Assembly: GCA_947589525.1 (NCBI GenBank)
Contig: CANQAW010000008.1
Location: forward strand, 1 to 22,137
Origin: Candidatus Gastranaerophilales bacterium
GTDB lineage: Bacteria; Cyanobacteriota; Vampirovibrionia; Gastranaerophilales; Gastranaerophilaceae
Direction of reading: 5' to 3'
Length of the DNA stretch: 22,137 bases
Positions within the stretch are counted from its first letter, which is position 1; every line of letters starts with the position of its first letter. The notes under the pieces are model-generated. The model searched no databases. It had not been told where the DNA came from and worked only from the letters and a program-made list of their open reading frames with translations. Below are positions 8,642 to 16,159 of the stretch, piece by piece. The position numbers and the translations under genes are program-made.

Positions 8642-9949
8642 TTGGCAAAAGCGTATAAAGCAAAATGGATAATTCCTTCAGACGGCAATGTATACGAAGA
8701 TTGTGCGTTAATTGTTGACGAGGGAAAAGTTCAGGAAATAATTAAACAGCAAGATTTAATTGAAGACAACTATACATCAACTAAAGATTTCAAAAATTCA
8801 ATCATTACCCCGGGTTTTGTTAATTTGCATAATCATCTTCAATATACGAATTTAAAAAAGCTTGATAAGCGGGATTTGGGAGCTAAGTTAAAAAGGTTTT
8901 ACACAATATTAAAAAAATATTATTTTTTAACGGGAATTTCTAAAAAATCCTTTATTTATCGTCTTTCTAATCTTTTGTCGGACTATTTCTGCTTAACCCG
9001 AAATGAAAAAATCGCTTCTTTTAAAAAAGGAATTGAACAAAGCCTCTTAAACGGCACAACTGCGGTTGCTCAGCTGTCTAAAGAAAGCAAATATTTTGAA
9101 TTGTTAAACGAAATGCCTCTCAAAACATTTTTGTTTTTTGAGCTTTTTTCCGATTCAAACGAAGCTTCAAAAGACGAGTTTCGGCAAATTAAAAAGAAAA
9201 TTGAAAAATTAAAAAATCAAAAATCTCAAAATACCTTTATAGGCGTAGCTCCGCACAGTATTTGCTGCGTTCATAAAAGATTATTTAAAATTTTAGTTAA
9301 ATATTGCAAAAAACATAATATTTTAATGACAATTCGTCTCGGAGAAAGCCAAGAGGAGATTGACTGGTTAAATCACGGCTTTTCCGATATTGACCTTTTA
9401 AACGAATTTACGGGGCATAAGAAATTTGAACCCGCTTTTGAAAACTTGTCTCCCGCAAAATACCTTGAAGAATTAGGAGTTTTGTCCAAACAGCTTTTAA
9501 TTTCATACGGAAATTTCCTGTCTGAAAATGATTTGATGCTTTTGAAGGAAAATAAAGTTTCTCTCGCATATTGTCCCCGTGTAAGCGATAATTTGCATAA
9601 TCATAAACTTGATTTCAATAAAGTTATTGAATATTTCCCCTATCGCTTCGGCTTCGGGGTTAATTCTCTTGCGTTTAATGAAGATTTATCTTTATTGAAC
9701 GAATTAAAATATGTTAATAACGGACAGTTGGATGCACTTGAAGCAATTAAATATTTAACAATAATTCCCGCCAAAATTTTAAGATTGAATAATGTTATAG
9801 GTTCTCTGGAAACGGATAAAGATGCGGATTTCAATGTTTTTGAACTGGAAGAAGGAGAAGATTACAAAGCAATTTTGAATAAAACCAGACCCCAGCATGT
9901 ATATATTAATGCCCGTCGTGTTGTAAAACACGGTGAAATTCACTATTAA
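8642..9949 (+). CDS. Amidohydrolase-superfamily protein with altered active site
   Basis: This is a 435-aa member of the TRZ/ATZ-like amidohydrolase group (chlorohydrolases, S-adenosylhomocysteine, guanine and aminofutalosine deaminases). The N-terminal beta-sandwich begins KWIIPSDG. The metal motif HNH is kept (H63, H65), as is APHS with H205, and the Glu of the next motif (E235, in RLGES). Three key positions differ: the metal-ligand His normally before that L-x-E-S is R232; the His of the L-x-H-x-x-x-L-S motif is Y289; and the metal-ligand Asp of the G-x-G-T-D-S motif is N341 (GFGVNS). It may be inactive, or use different chemistry. I prefer the TTG at 8642. The frame is open from a TTG at 8582 without a ribosome binding site, and the extra 20 residues look untypical and overlap a promoter-like sequence. 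The upstream element at 8642 is only a weak CGGGA. The gene precedes ribH by 45 bp. Confidence 0.75.
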   Translation: MAKAYKAKWIIPSDGNVYEDCALIVDEGKVQEIIKQQDLIEDNYTSTKDFKNSIITPGFVNLHNHLQYTNLKKLDKRDLGAKLKRFYTILKKYYFLTGISKKSFIYRLSNLLSDYFCLTRNEKIASFKKGIEQSLLNGTTAVAQLSKESKYFELLNEMPLKTFLFFELFSDSNEASKDEFRQIKKKIEKLKNQKSQNTFIGVAPHSICCVHKRLFKILVKYCKKHNILMTIRLGESQEEIDWLNHGFSDIDLLNEFTGHKKFEPAFENLSPAKYLEELGVLSKQLLISYGNFLSENDLMLLKENKVSLAYCPRVSDNLHNHKLDFNKVIEYFPYRFGFGVNSLAFNEDLSLLNELKYVNNGQLDALEAIKYLTIIPAKILRLNNVIGSLETDKDADFNVFELEEGEDYKAILNKTRPQHVYINARRVVKHGEIHY

Positions 9950-9994
9950 AAAATCTTTTTTTGTGCTATTGTCAAAATATAAGGAGATAAGACA

Positions 9995-10468
9995 ATGGTT
10001 AATATTTTTGAAGGTAATTTGTATGCTCAGGACAATGATAAATTTTGTATAGTAATCTCAAGGTTTAATGATTTTATAGGTTCAAAACTGCTTGAAGGTG
10101 CTGTTGATACTTTAAAAAGATTAAATGTTAAAGATGAAAATATTGATGTTGTTTGGGTTCCGGGGGCATTTGAAATTCCTTTAACCGCACAAAAAATTGC
10201 AAAACTAAAAAAATATAATGCAATTATAACGCTCGGTGCAATAATTAAGGGTTCAACCGACCATTATGATTATGTTTGTGCGGAATTATCAAAAGGCATT
10301 GCTCAAGTTTCGCTTAATTACGATACTCCTGTTTTATTCGGCGTTTTAACTACGGATAATTTAGAACAGGCAATTGAACGTGCAGGCACAAAAGCGGGAA
10401 ATAAAGGCGCTCAATGTGCTCAAAGTGCGGTTGAAATTGTTAACGTAAACAGAAAAATCAATCTTTAG
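9995..10468 (+). CDS. ribH: 6,7-dimethyl-8-ribityllumazine synthase
   Basis: This 157-aa protein is full length for RibH. The enzyme condenses 5-amino-6-ribitylamino-uracil with 3,4-dihydroxy-2-butanone 4-phosphate to give the direct precursor of riboflavin. Diagnostic segments are ISRFNDFI near the start, WVPGAFEIPL for substrate binding, TLGAIIKGSTDHYDYV with the catalytic His of the T-x-H motif, and FGVLTTDN. The C-terminal helix has AGNKGAQCAQSAVEI. AAGGAG at 9981-9986 is well placed for the ATG. It stands apart from other rib genes here; the 45-bp gap upstream is too short for an FMN riboswitch. The flavin it supports is used by the FAD dehydrogenase encoded nearby, although no operon link is implied. 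Confidence 0.97.
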   Translation: MVNIFEGNLYAQDNDKFCIVISRFNDFIGSKLLEGAVDTLKRLNVKDENIDVVWVPGAFEIPLTAQKIAKLKKYNAIITLGAIIKGSTDHYDYVCAELSKGIAQVSLNYDTPVLFGVLTTDNLEQAIERAGTKAGNKGAQCAQSAVEIVNVNRKINL

Positions 10469-10580
10469 ATTTAGATTTTTAATCCCGAATTTCTCCTTTA
10501 GATTAATGTCTTTAGTGTATAAAACTAATAATATTTAACTATAGACTTAATATTCGTGTTTATGGGGGAGTATTCGGGAA

Positions 10581-11777
10581 ATGTTAAAAAGTTCCGCAAA
10601 ATTAAATTTTTTTGGATTGATTTTAACAATATTTATATTTTTTATAACTTCATTATCCGCGCAAGCAAAACAAAATGTAGTTTCTTCCGTTCTGCTTGCA
10701 AATGCCAAAGGAGAAACGCAAGGTTACGAACTTGATATAGATTCAAGCCAAGCAGTTAATTATAAAATTAAAACGGTAGGCGAGAATAATATTATTTTTG
10801 AATTAAAAAATTCAATTTTAGACAAAAATCCCCAAACATTTTATAACGATGTAAAAGGAATTGAAAGCGTAATTGTTAAACAATACGGAAGAAATAAAGT
10901 AAGGATATTTATTCAGGGGCAAAATGTTGAAAACACGGAGCTTGTCTTTATCAATTCAATATTTGAACAACCGAAAGACCCCAAGAGTATAATAATTAAT
11001 CGTCCCATAAATCAATATCAATCTACGGATACAAGTTCTGATTTGGATAATCAGGAAGAAAATCAAAACTGGGATGATAATTCGTTTAACTTTTTGCATT
11101 TATTAAGCGCAATTTTGGATAATTTAAAAGACGGCGCAATGGGAATAGTTATGATATTCGCATTTGTCTTTGTGATTTTATTAAACGTAATAAGATATAT
11201 CTCGAAAAATTATTCTCAAGACCTTGACCCGTTAATAGGTTTGAATAACGTCAAGGCTTCCAAAAATGTTCCTGACGGATATAGCGAAAATATAGCCGAC
11301 AGTTCATTAACGGGAATTAAATCCAGAAGCGAAACCATTAAAAAGGCACAGATTGAACTTCAAAAAGCTCATCAAAAATATCAAACTTATCTTCAAAATA
11401 AATATTCAAATCAAACTAAACAAAAAACTTCTTTTGTTGACCCTTTAAAAAGAAATCTTGCACTAAATCAATATCAAAAAAATAATAAAAATCCTTATTT
11501 AAATCAAGAAGTAATAAAATTAAACGATGTAAACAAATTTCAATCAAAAGACAGTTTCCAAATTCCTCCAAGACCTAAAAAGGAAATAAACAAAAGCTTT
11601 TCAAGCCCTTATATTCAAAGAGAAACAAACAAAATAGATTACATCAAAAAACCTTCCTCAAATACTCCGAATATGAGATTTTTAGAATCCGTTACCAAAA
11701 TTTATGAGCAATCGGGAAGGGGAGACTTGGCAAACGGACTTAAAAATACAATTTCCAAGTCAAAACAATCGATTTAA
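10581..11777 (+). CDS. Envelope protein with signal peptide, AMIN-like domain and transmembrane segment
   Basis: This is a 398-aa protein. Residues 8-29 form a signal peptide ending in SLSAQA. Residues ~33-125 look like an AMIN-type beta domain (alternating strands; IIFELKNSIL, KGIESVIVKQY, KVRIFIQG), known from N-acetylmuramoyl amidases and PilQ-type proteins, where it directs attachment to the cell envelope. A polar linker follows. A single membrane span (186-206, MGIVMIFAFVFVILLNVIRYI) precedes a long Lys/Gln/Asn/Ser-rich tail of about 190 residues, expected in the cytoplasm and probably disordered. No amidase domain is present. GGGGGAG at 10564-10570 supports the ATG. The protein may anchor envelope or pilus machinery, but the partner is unknown. 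Confidence 0.75.
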   Translation: MLKSSAKLNFFGLILTIFIFFITSLSAQAKQNVVSSVLLANAKGETQGYELDIDSSQAVNYKIKTVGENNIIFELKNSILDKNPQTFYNDVKGIESVIVKQYGRNKVRIFIQGQNVENTELVFINSIFEQPKDPKSIIINRPINQYQSTDTSSDLDNQEENQNWDDNSFNFLHLLSAILDNLKDGAMGIVMIFAFVFVILLNVIRYISKNYSQDLDPLIGLNNVKASKNVPDGYSENIADSSLTGIKSRSETIKKAQIELQKAHQKYQTYLQNKYSNQTKQKTSFVDPLKRNLALNQYQKNNKNPYLNQEVIKLNDVNKFQSKDSFQIPPRPKKEINKSFSSPYIQRETNKIDYIKKPSSNTPNMRFLESVTKIYEQSGRGDLANGLKNTISKSKQSI

Positions 11778-11804
11778 TTTTAATATAATACTCAACCAAT
11801 AAAC

Positions 11805-11825
11805 GCCCTTTACGGGCATTTTTTT
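11805..11825 (+). terminator. Intrinsic terminator after the AMIN-like gene
   Basis: GCCC at 11805-11808 pairs with GGGC at 11814-11817 across a five-base loop, followed by A and a run of seven T. It overlaps the last codons and stop of the convergent FAD-dehydrogenase gene. Confidence 0.7.
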
Positions 11826-13198
11826 ATGCTCTTGAAGCAATTATTCTTCGCATATACACCGGAAGCACTGGCTTGCATTAAACCTCTTGTTACACCTGCG
11901 CCGTCTCCGATTGCAAAAAGATTTTTGACTCCTAAAGTTTCAAGTTGGTTTGAAATCAATACTCTTGCGCTATAGAATTTTACTTCAACGCCGTATAATA
12001 AAGTATATCTTGAAGCTACACCGGGTGCAATTTTATCAAGCGCATAAATCATTTCAATTATGCTCAACAATTGTCTGTACGGTAAAACAAGGCTTAAGTC
12101 TCCGGGGGTTGCACATTCAAGAGTGGGTTTAATTATTGATTCTCTTATTCTTTGGACTGTTGAACGTCTGCCGTCAACCAAATCGCCGAATCTTTGAACT
12201 AAAATTCCGCCCGACAGCATATTAGCCAAAGAAGCTATATGCTGACCGTATTTAATAGGTTCGTGGAAAGGCTCGGTAAATTTTTTAGAAACCAAAAGGG
12301 CAAAGTTGGTGTTCGGAGTCTTTTTGTCTGCATAAGAATGTCCGTTAACGGTTGAAATACCGTTATAGTTTTCGTTTACTACTTCGCCGTTGGGGTTCAT
12401 ACAGAAAGTTCTTACCTCATCTCCAAAAGTCGGAGAATGGTAAATTAATTTTGATTCATATAATCTTGACGTAATAGGCTCCATAACCGCAGCGGGAAGT
12501 TCTACTCTGACTCCTACATCTACGGCGTTATTCACCATTTTTATATCATGTTTGATAAATTGACGGCTCAACCAATCCGCCCCTTCTCTGCCGGGGGCAA
12601 CCACAACATATTGTGCAAGATATTCTTTACCTTGTTTTGTTGTAAAGCCTTTAATTTTTTGATTTTCTATAACTAAATTTTCAACCTGTTCATTGTTTAT
12701 AATGTCGATTTTATCGCTCAGATAGTCTTGCATGGATTTTAAAACAGACAAAGATTTTTCCGTTCCCAAATGTCTTACCGGCGAATGAACAAGTTTTAAT
12801 TCGGCTAATATTGCCGAATGCTCAATATCGCGAAAATCGGCTTTATTTGTTCCGAAAACGGTTTGTGTTGCGCCGTGTTCAAGATAAATATTGTCGCAAT
12901 ATTCTATTAAATTTTCAACTTCCTTATAGGGCATATAATCAACCAGATGCCCGCCTACTTCAGGTGTCAGAGTTAATTTCCCGTCCGAAAATGCGCCTGC
13001 TCCGCCCCAACCGCACAAAAGCCCGCAGGTATTACAGCCTAAGCACTTTTTAACGCCTTCCCTTATCGGACATTTACGATTTTCTATTTTAGAACCTTTT
13101 TCAATTAATAAAACCTTCCAATCGGGCTTTAATTTAACGATTTCCAATGCGGTAAAAATTCCTGCCGGACCGCCTCCGACTATTGCGACATTGTACAT
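11810..13198 (-). CDS. FAD-dependent dehydrogenase (COG2509 type)
   Basis: This is a 462-aa flavoprotein. The N-terminus has the dinucleotide-binding motif VAIVGGGPAG (residues 4-13) and an Glu ending the second strand (LLIEKG). The C-terminus has the second FAD motif FAIGDGAGVTRG followed by GLMQASASG. Between residues 43 and 62 lies a Cys cluster, C43 and then C52-x2-C55-x2-C58-x3-C62, directly before GWGGAGAFSDGKL. This matches the uncharacterised FAD-dependent dehydrogenases of COG2509. The C-x2-C-x2-C-x3-C spacing resembles a [4Fe-4S] ferredoxin motif. The substrate is unknown. The ATG at 13198 is preceded by an AAAGGA-type site. A perfect 18-bp palindrome lies 41-58 bp upstream of the start and may be its operator. 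Confidence 0.88.
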   Translation of the reverse strand: MYNVAIVGGGPAGIFTALEIVKLKPDWKVLLIEKGSKIENRKCPIREGVKKCLGCNTCGLLCGWGGAGAFSDGKLTLTPEVGGHLVDYMPYKEVENLIEYCDNIYLEHGATQTVFGTNKADFRDIEHSAILAELKLVHSPVRHLGTEKSLSVLKSMQDYLSDKIDIINNEQVENLVIENQKIKGFTTKQGKEYLAQYVVVAPGREGADWLSRQFIKHDIKMVNNAVDVGVRVELPAAVMEPITSRLYESKLIYHSPTFGDEVRTFCMNPNGEVVNENYNGISTVNGHSYADKKTPNTNFALLVSKKFTEPFHEPIKYGQHIASLANMLSGGILVQRFGDLVDGRRSTVQRIRESIIKPTLECATPGDLSLVLPYRQLLSIIEMIYALDKIAPGVASRYTLLYGVEVKFYSARVLISNQLETLGVKNLFAIGDGAGVTRGLMQASASGVYAKNNCFKSIKKCP

Positions 13199-13238
13199 CT
13201 TTTTTCCTTTATTATTAGTTAAACAGGGAAACTTCCTA

Positions 13239-13256
13239 TTTTATAGTACTATAAAA
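13239..13256. repeat. Perfect 18-bp palindrome, possible operator
   Basis: TTTTATAGTACTATAAAA reads identically on both strands. It lies 41-58 bp upstream of the FAD-dehydrogenase start on the minus strand, where a promoter is expected, and has neither a G/C-rich stem nor a T-run, so a terminator role is unlikely. A dimeric regulator site is the natural reading. Confidence 0.45.
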
Positions 13257-13293
13257 ATACTAAAATCAAAACCCGAATACGTTTTATTAAGTT

Positions 13294-13322
13294 TTGTAAC
13301 AAAATAAATAAATAAATATAAC
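13294..13322 (+). promoter_or_regulatory. Putative promoter for the 13.3-kb leader or small RNA
   Basis: TTGTAA at 13294-13299 and TATAAC at 13317-13322 are spaced by 17 bp, matching 4/6 and 5/6 of the sigma-70 consensus. Transcription would begin near 13329. Background AT content is very high, so chance is a real alternative. Confidence 0.35.
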
Positions 13323-13328
13323 AATTTT

Positions 13329-13427
13329 ATATGATTTATATACTTTATATATATGAGAGTAAAAATTAAACACCAGAGGATATTAAGAATAATAAATTTC
13401 CCCCTTTCGGATAAGAAAGGGTTTTTT
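13329..13427 (+). ncRNA. Candidate ~100-nt small RNA or 5' leader
   Basis: This interval runs from the predicted start after the promoter-like pair at 13294-13322 to a hairpin with T-run at 13402-13427. No recognised RNA family was seen. It could be a free small RNA or the leader of the small coiled-coil gene at 13492, with the hairpin acting as attenuator. A 45-codon open frame (13353-13490) runs through it without a ribosome binding site. Confidence 0.25.
13402..13427 (+). terminator. Intrinsic terminator or attenuator upstream of the DUF2344/RNase cluster
   Basis: CCCTTTC at 13402-13408 pairs perfectly with GAAAGGG at 13415-13421 around a six-base loop, followed by six T. No gene of the same orientation ends just upstream, so it ends either a short RNA or a leader transcript. 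Confidence 0.65.
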
Positions 13428-13491
13428 ATTGCGAATTGTAAATATAATTTAAATTTTGGCTTTATTGAAGGATATATAGTAATCTTTTAAT

Positions 13492-13698
13492 ATGAGGACG
13501 TTTTTTTGTGATGATTATATGAATAAAATGTTCTTTTCTCTTGTCAAAAGAGAAGTTGAAAAAGAACAGTTAAACAAAACCATAGATGAAATTAATTATC
13601 TCAACGAACTTCAGGAAAATCTTCTCAAAAGGCAAAATCTTGCTCTTGCTCGAAACAGAGAATTAAAAATAATTAAAAAAATTTCCGATGCAAAATAA
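13492..13698 (+). CDS. Small coiled-coil protein of unknown function
   Basis: This is a 68-aa, strongly charged, almost wholly helical protein. The segment from about residue 18 to 64 has heptad-like Leu/Ile spacing (VEKEQLNKTIDEINYLNEL and onward), suggesting a coiled coil. There is no signal peptide or membrane segment. The start is uncertain: ATG 13492 lacks a good ribosome binding site, and ATG 13519 is an in-frame alternative. Its 3' end overlaps the DUF2344 gene by 11 bp, so the two are probably co-translated. I do not recognise a family. Confidence 0.6.
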   Translation: MRTFFCDDYMNKMFFSLVKREVEKEQLNKTIDEINYLNELQENLLKRQNLALARNRELKIIKKISDAK

Positions 13699-14362
13699 TC
13701 AAATATATAAATATCTTCTTAAAGTTACAAAAAACAAAGAACTAAAATTCATTTCCCATCTGGATTGGCAGAATTTAATCCTGAAGGTTTTCAGAAGATG
13801 CGAATTAAATCTTGTTTTATCGCAGGGTTTTAATAAAATGCCGAAGGTTTCGTATTCTCCCGCGCTTCCGATATTTATAGAATCAGATTGCGAGCTTATT
13901 TGTTTTCAGGTTTACGATAAATTAAACAGCGATTTTGTTGAAAAATTCAATAAATTTTCCTCACAAGGTGTTAAAATTGTTGAATTTAGAGAAATTACGG
14001 ATTTGGATTTTCCGAAATCCCTTGAAAATTATTGCCAATGGGCAGAATATAAAGCAAAATTAAAAAATGATATTTACAATTTAAATGAAATAAGATATAT
14101 TATAGATAAATGTTTATCTTCAAACGAGTTATTTGTTACGAAGAAAACTAAAAAAGGTATAGAAAAAACAATTAATTATCGAAACTCTCTTAAGTCATTT
14201 AATTATGACGGCTGTGTTCTGACTTTTGTTTTAAAAGCGGGACAAAATGAGGAAATTCCTGCACTTCGGGCAGATGAGTTTTTAAAAACGGTATTTAATG
14301 AAGAAAATATCTTTAAAATCAAGAGAGTAAATTTTTTCGATTACCAAATGAGAGTAATATAA
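13688..14362 (+). CDS. DUF2344 / TIGR03936-type radical-SAM-associated protein
   Basis: This is a 224-aa protein. The N-terminal pattern ELKFISHLDWQNLILKVFRRCEL followed by LSQGFNKMPKVSYSPALP is diagnostic of DUF2344 (usual form: SHLD, RR, GFNPHPK, LP-x-G-x-E-S). In most bacteria this domain is fused to, or lies directly after, a B12-binding-type radical SAM protein, and sits next to the RNase E/G gene. Here the RNase neighbour is present 18 bp downstream but no radical SAM gene is in the window. Its activity is not established; the conserved link to RNase E/G and, in other genomes, ribosomal protein genes suggests RNA or ribosome work. The ATG overlaps the preceding coiled-coil gene by 11 bp. 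Confidence 0.88.
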   Translation: MQNNQIYKYLLKVTKNKELKFISHLDWQNLILKVFRRCELNLVLSQGFNKMPKVSYSPALPIFIESDCELICFQVYDKLNSDFVEKFNKFSSQGVKIVEFREITDLDFPKSLENYCQWAEYKAKLKNDIYNLNEIRYIIDKCLSSNELFVTKKTKKGIEKTINYRNSLKSFNYDGCVLTFVLKAGQNEEIPALRADEFLKTVFNEENIFKIKRVNFFDYQMRVI

Positions 14363-14380
14363 AGTTTAAAAGGAAAAATT

Positions 14381-16159
14381 ATGTCAAAGAAAATTATTAT
14401 TTCCGAAAAAGATAACATAGGTGCTGTTATAGAAGATAACAAAGTATCCGAATTTTTTGTTTCAAAAGGAGATGTTTTATTGGGGGATGTTTATTTATCC
14501 CGTGTTGATAATATTCTGCCTTCAATTGAAGCTTGTTTTGTAGATGTCGGAATGAATGATAAAATGGGATTTATCCATGCGGACGATATTCCGGGAAAAG
14601 GCGCGCTTAAAGAAAAAGTTAAACCTAATCAAAAATTAATTGTTCAGGTTATTAAAGAGCCGACAGGCCATAAAGGCCCGAGAGTTACAACGGCGCTTTC
14701 TCTTCCGGGGAGATTTTTAGTTTTACTGCCCGATGAAACAGGCGTAAACGTTTCAAAAAAAATAACTTCTCAAAAAGAACGTGCAAGACTAAAGTCAATT
14801 GTGAACCTTTTAAAGCCGGTAGGCGTAGGGGTGATTGTAAGAACGGAAGCCGAAGGACAAACAGACAGCGAAATTCAGGAAGATTTGGAAATTCTGCTTG
14901 AAAAATGGAATTCAATTGTAAACAGCGCCGACAGCGCAAATCCTCCCGCTCTTTTATATCGTGATCAGGATTTATTATATAGAATTATAAGAGAAGCATG
15001 CGATTCTGAAGTGGAAGAAATTATAGTAGATACCGCTTTTGCTCTTCATCGCACCACACAATTGCTTCAGCACTGGAATATGCAAATAAAAGTTATCATG
15101 CATAAAGGAAATGACCCTTTATTGGTTGCAACGGGAGTTAATAAAGAAATACTAAATTCTTTAAATACTAAAGTAAATCTTCCTTTAGGCGGTTATTTGT
15201 TTATTCAGCAAACGGAAGCACTTACTGTAATTGATGTTAATTCGGGTAAATTTACAAGCTCATCTAATCAGGCGGAAACTATTTTAAAAACCAATATTCA
15301 GGCATCTGATGAAATTGCCCGTCAATTGAAATTAAGAAACATAGGCGGAATGGTCGTTATAGATTTTATCGATATGGCTTCCAGAATGGATAAATTGGCG
15401 CTTTTAGAGCATTTTGAACTTGCTCTTGAAAAAGATAAAGCAAAACCTCAAATAGGACAATTATCCGATCTTGGTCTGGTTGAATTAACAAGACACAGAC
15501 AAGGACAAAGTTTATCCGAAATATTTACCAAAAAATGCGACAAATGTTCGGGTCAAGGCTTTACCATTGATGATTTAAAATTTGCCACCGCAACAAATGT
15601 CGGAGAATCAAGAGCCAAAATGAATAAACTTAAAGGGCCGTTCAGCTCTAATTTTTCAAATTCCAATGCCGAAAGTGCGCCTAATAATCAAAAATATAAC
15701 AAATTTGATAAAAACCAAAAAAGAGACAAGAATAAAAATTTCAAAAATAAACAGGATAAACCTCAAAATCAGGAAAATATTGAGCTGACAAAATCTCAAG
15801 TCAGCGTTATGATTGATGATTTGATTAAAGATATTTCTTTTGATGATGTTGAAAATAAAGAAGAAGCAAAGGTTATTGAAGTTTTTGAACAGGATATAAA
15901 AGAAGAAACAAAAGAAGAAGCAAAAGAGCAAAAAAACGAACAAAACCAAGAAGCTCAGCCCAAAGCAAAGCAAAAACTTCCCAGAAAAGCCAAAAAAACA
16001 AAACAAAAAGAAACGGCTAAAGAAAATAAAGAAAATTCCAAACCTGAGCTTGAAACAACCGAAAAAAGTGATAATATTGTAAGTGAAGCAATTGCCGTGT
16101 CTGAAAAGAAACCCGTCAAACGGACAAGGAGAACGAAAAGTGCCAAAACTTCTTCATAG
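14381..16159 (+). CDS. rne: Ribonuclease E/G family endoribonuclease
   Basis: This 592-aa enzyme cleaves single-stranded, AU-rich RNA in mRNA decay and rRNA processing. An S1 RNA-binding domain lies near residues 35-120 (GDVLLGDVYLSRVDNILPS and FVDVGMNDKMGFIH). The DNase I-like catalytic domain has VIDVNSGKF with D285 and VVIDFIDM with D328, the two Mg2+ ligands. The zinc-link is C386-D-K-C389. The core ends near residue 410. A low-complexity Lys/Glu/Gln/Asn tail of about 180 residues follows, ending in PVKRTRRTKSAK. Such a long tail is absent from RNase G, and the basic end resembles the Arg-rich PNPase-docking end of cyanobacterial RNase E. AAAGGA before the ATG supports the start. The next gene overlaps its 3' end by 20 bp. 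Confidence 0.95.
   Translation: MSKKIIISEKDNIGAVIEDNKVSEFFVSKGDVLLGDVYLSRVDNILPSIEACFVDVGMNDKMGFIHADDIPGKGALKEKVKPNQKLIVQVIKEPTGHKGPRVTTALSLPGRFLVLLPDETGVNVSKKITSQKERARLKSIVNLLKPVGVGVIVRTEAEGQTDSEIQEDLEILLEKWNSIVNSADSANPPALLYRDQDLLYRIIREACDSEVEEIIVDTAFALHRTTQLLQHWNMQIKVIMHKGNDPLLVATGVNKEILNSLNTKVNLPLGGYLFIQQTEALTVIDVNSGKFTSSSNQAETILKTNIQASDEIARQLKLRNIGGMVVIDFIDMASRMDKLALLEHFELALEKDKAKPQIGQLSDLGLVELTRHRQGQSLSEIFTKKCDKCSGQGFTIDDLKFATATNVGESRAKMNKLKGPFSSNFSNSNAESAPNNQKYNKFDKNQKRDKNKNFKNKQDKPQNQENIELTKSQVSVMIDDLIKDISFDDVENKEEAKVIEVFEQDIKEETKEEAKEQKNEQNQEAQPKAKQKLPRKAKKTKQKETAKENKENSKPELETTEKSDNIVSEAIAVSEKKPVKRTRRTKSAKTSS
16126..16131 (+). promoter_or_regulatory. Ribosome binding site inside the RNase gene end, fixes a GTG start
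   Basis: AAGGAG lies eight bases before the GTG at 16140 and decides the start of the next gene. It favours that GTG over the in-frame ATG at 16083, which would add 19 residues of untypical sequence before the signal peptide. Confidence 0.75.

Noticed and set aside
9950..9994. FMN riboswitch upstream of ribH
   Set aside because: The gap is only 45 bp and has none of the conserved RFN segments.
13353..13490. 45-codon open frame from ATG 13353, ending one base before the next gene
   Set aside because: There is no ribosome binding site, the frame runs through a terminator-like hairpin, and the product has no recognisable pattern; kept only as a note in the leader finding.
16083..16139. Longer start (ATG 16083) for the small membrane protein
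   Set aside because: It would add 19 polar residues before the signal peptide and lacks a ribosome binding site, while GTG 16140 has AAGGAG at ideal distance.
15656..16146. Minus-strand open frames rich in Phe and Leu
   Set aside because: They are complements of the Lys/Glu-rich RNase tail, where AAA/GAA codons read as TTT/TTC.
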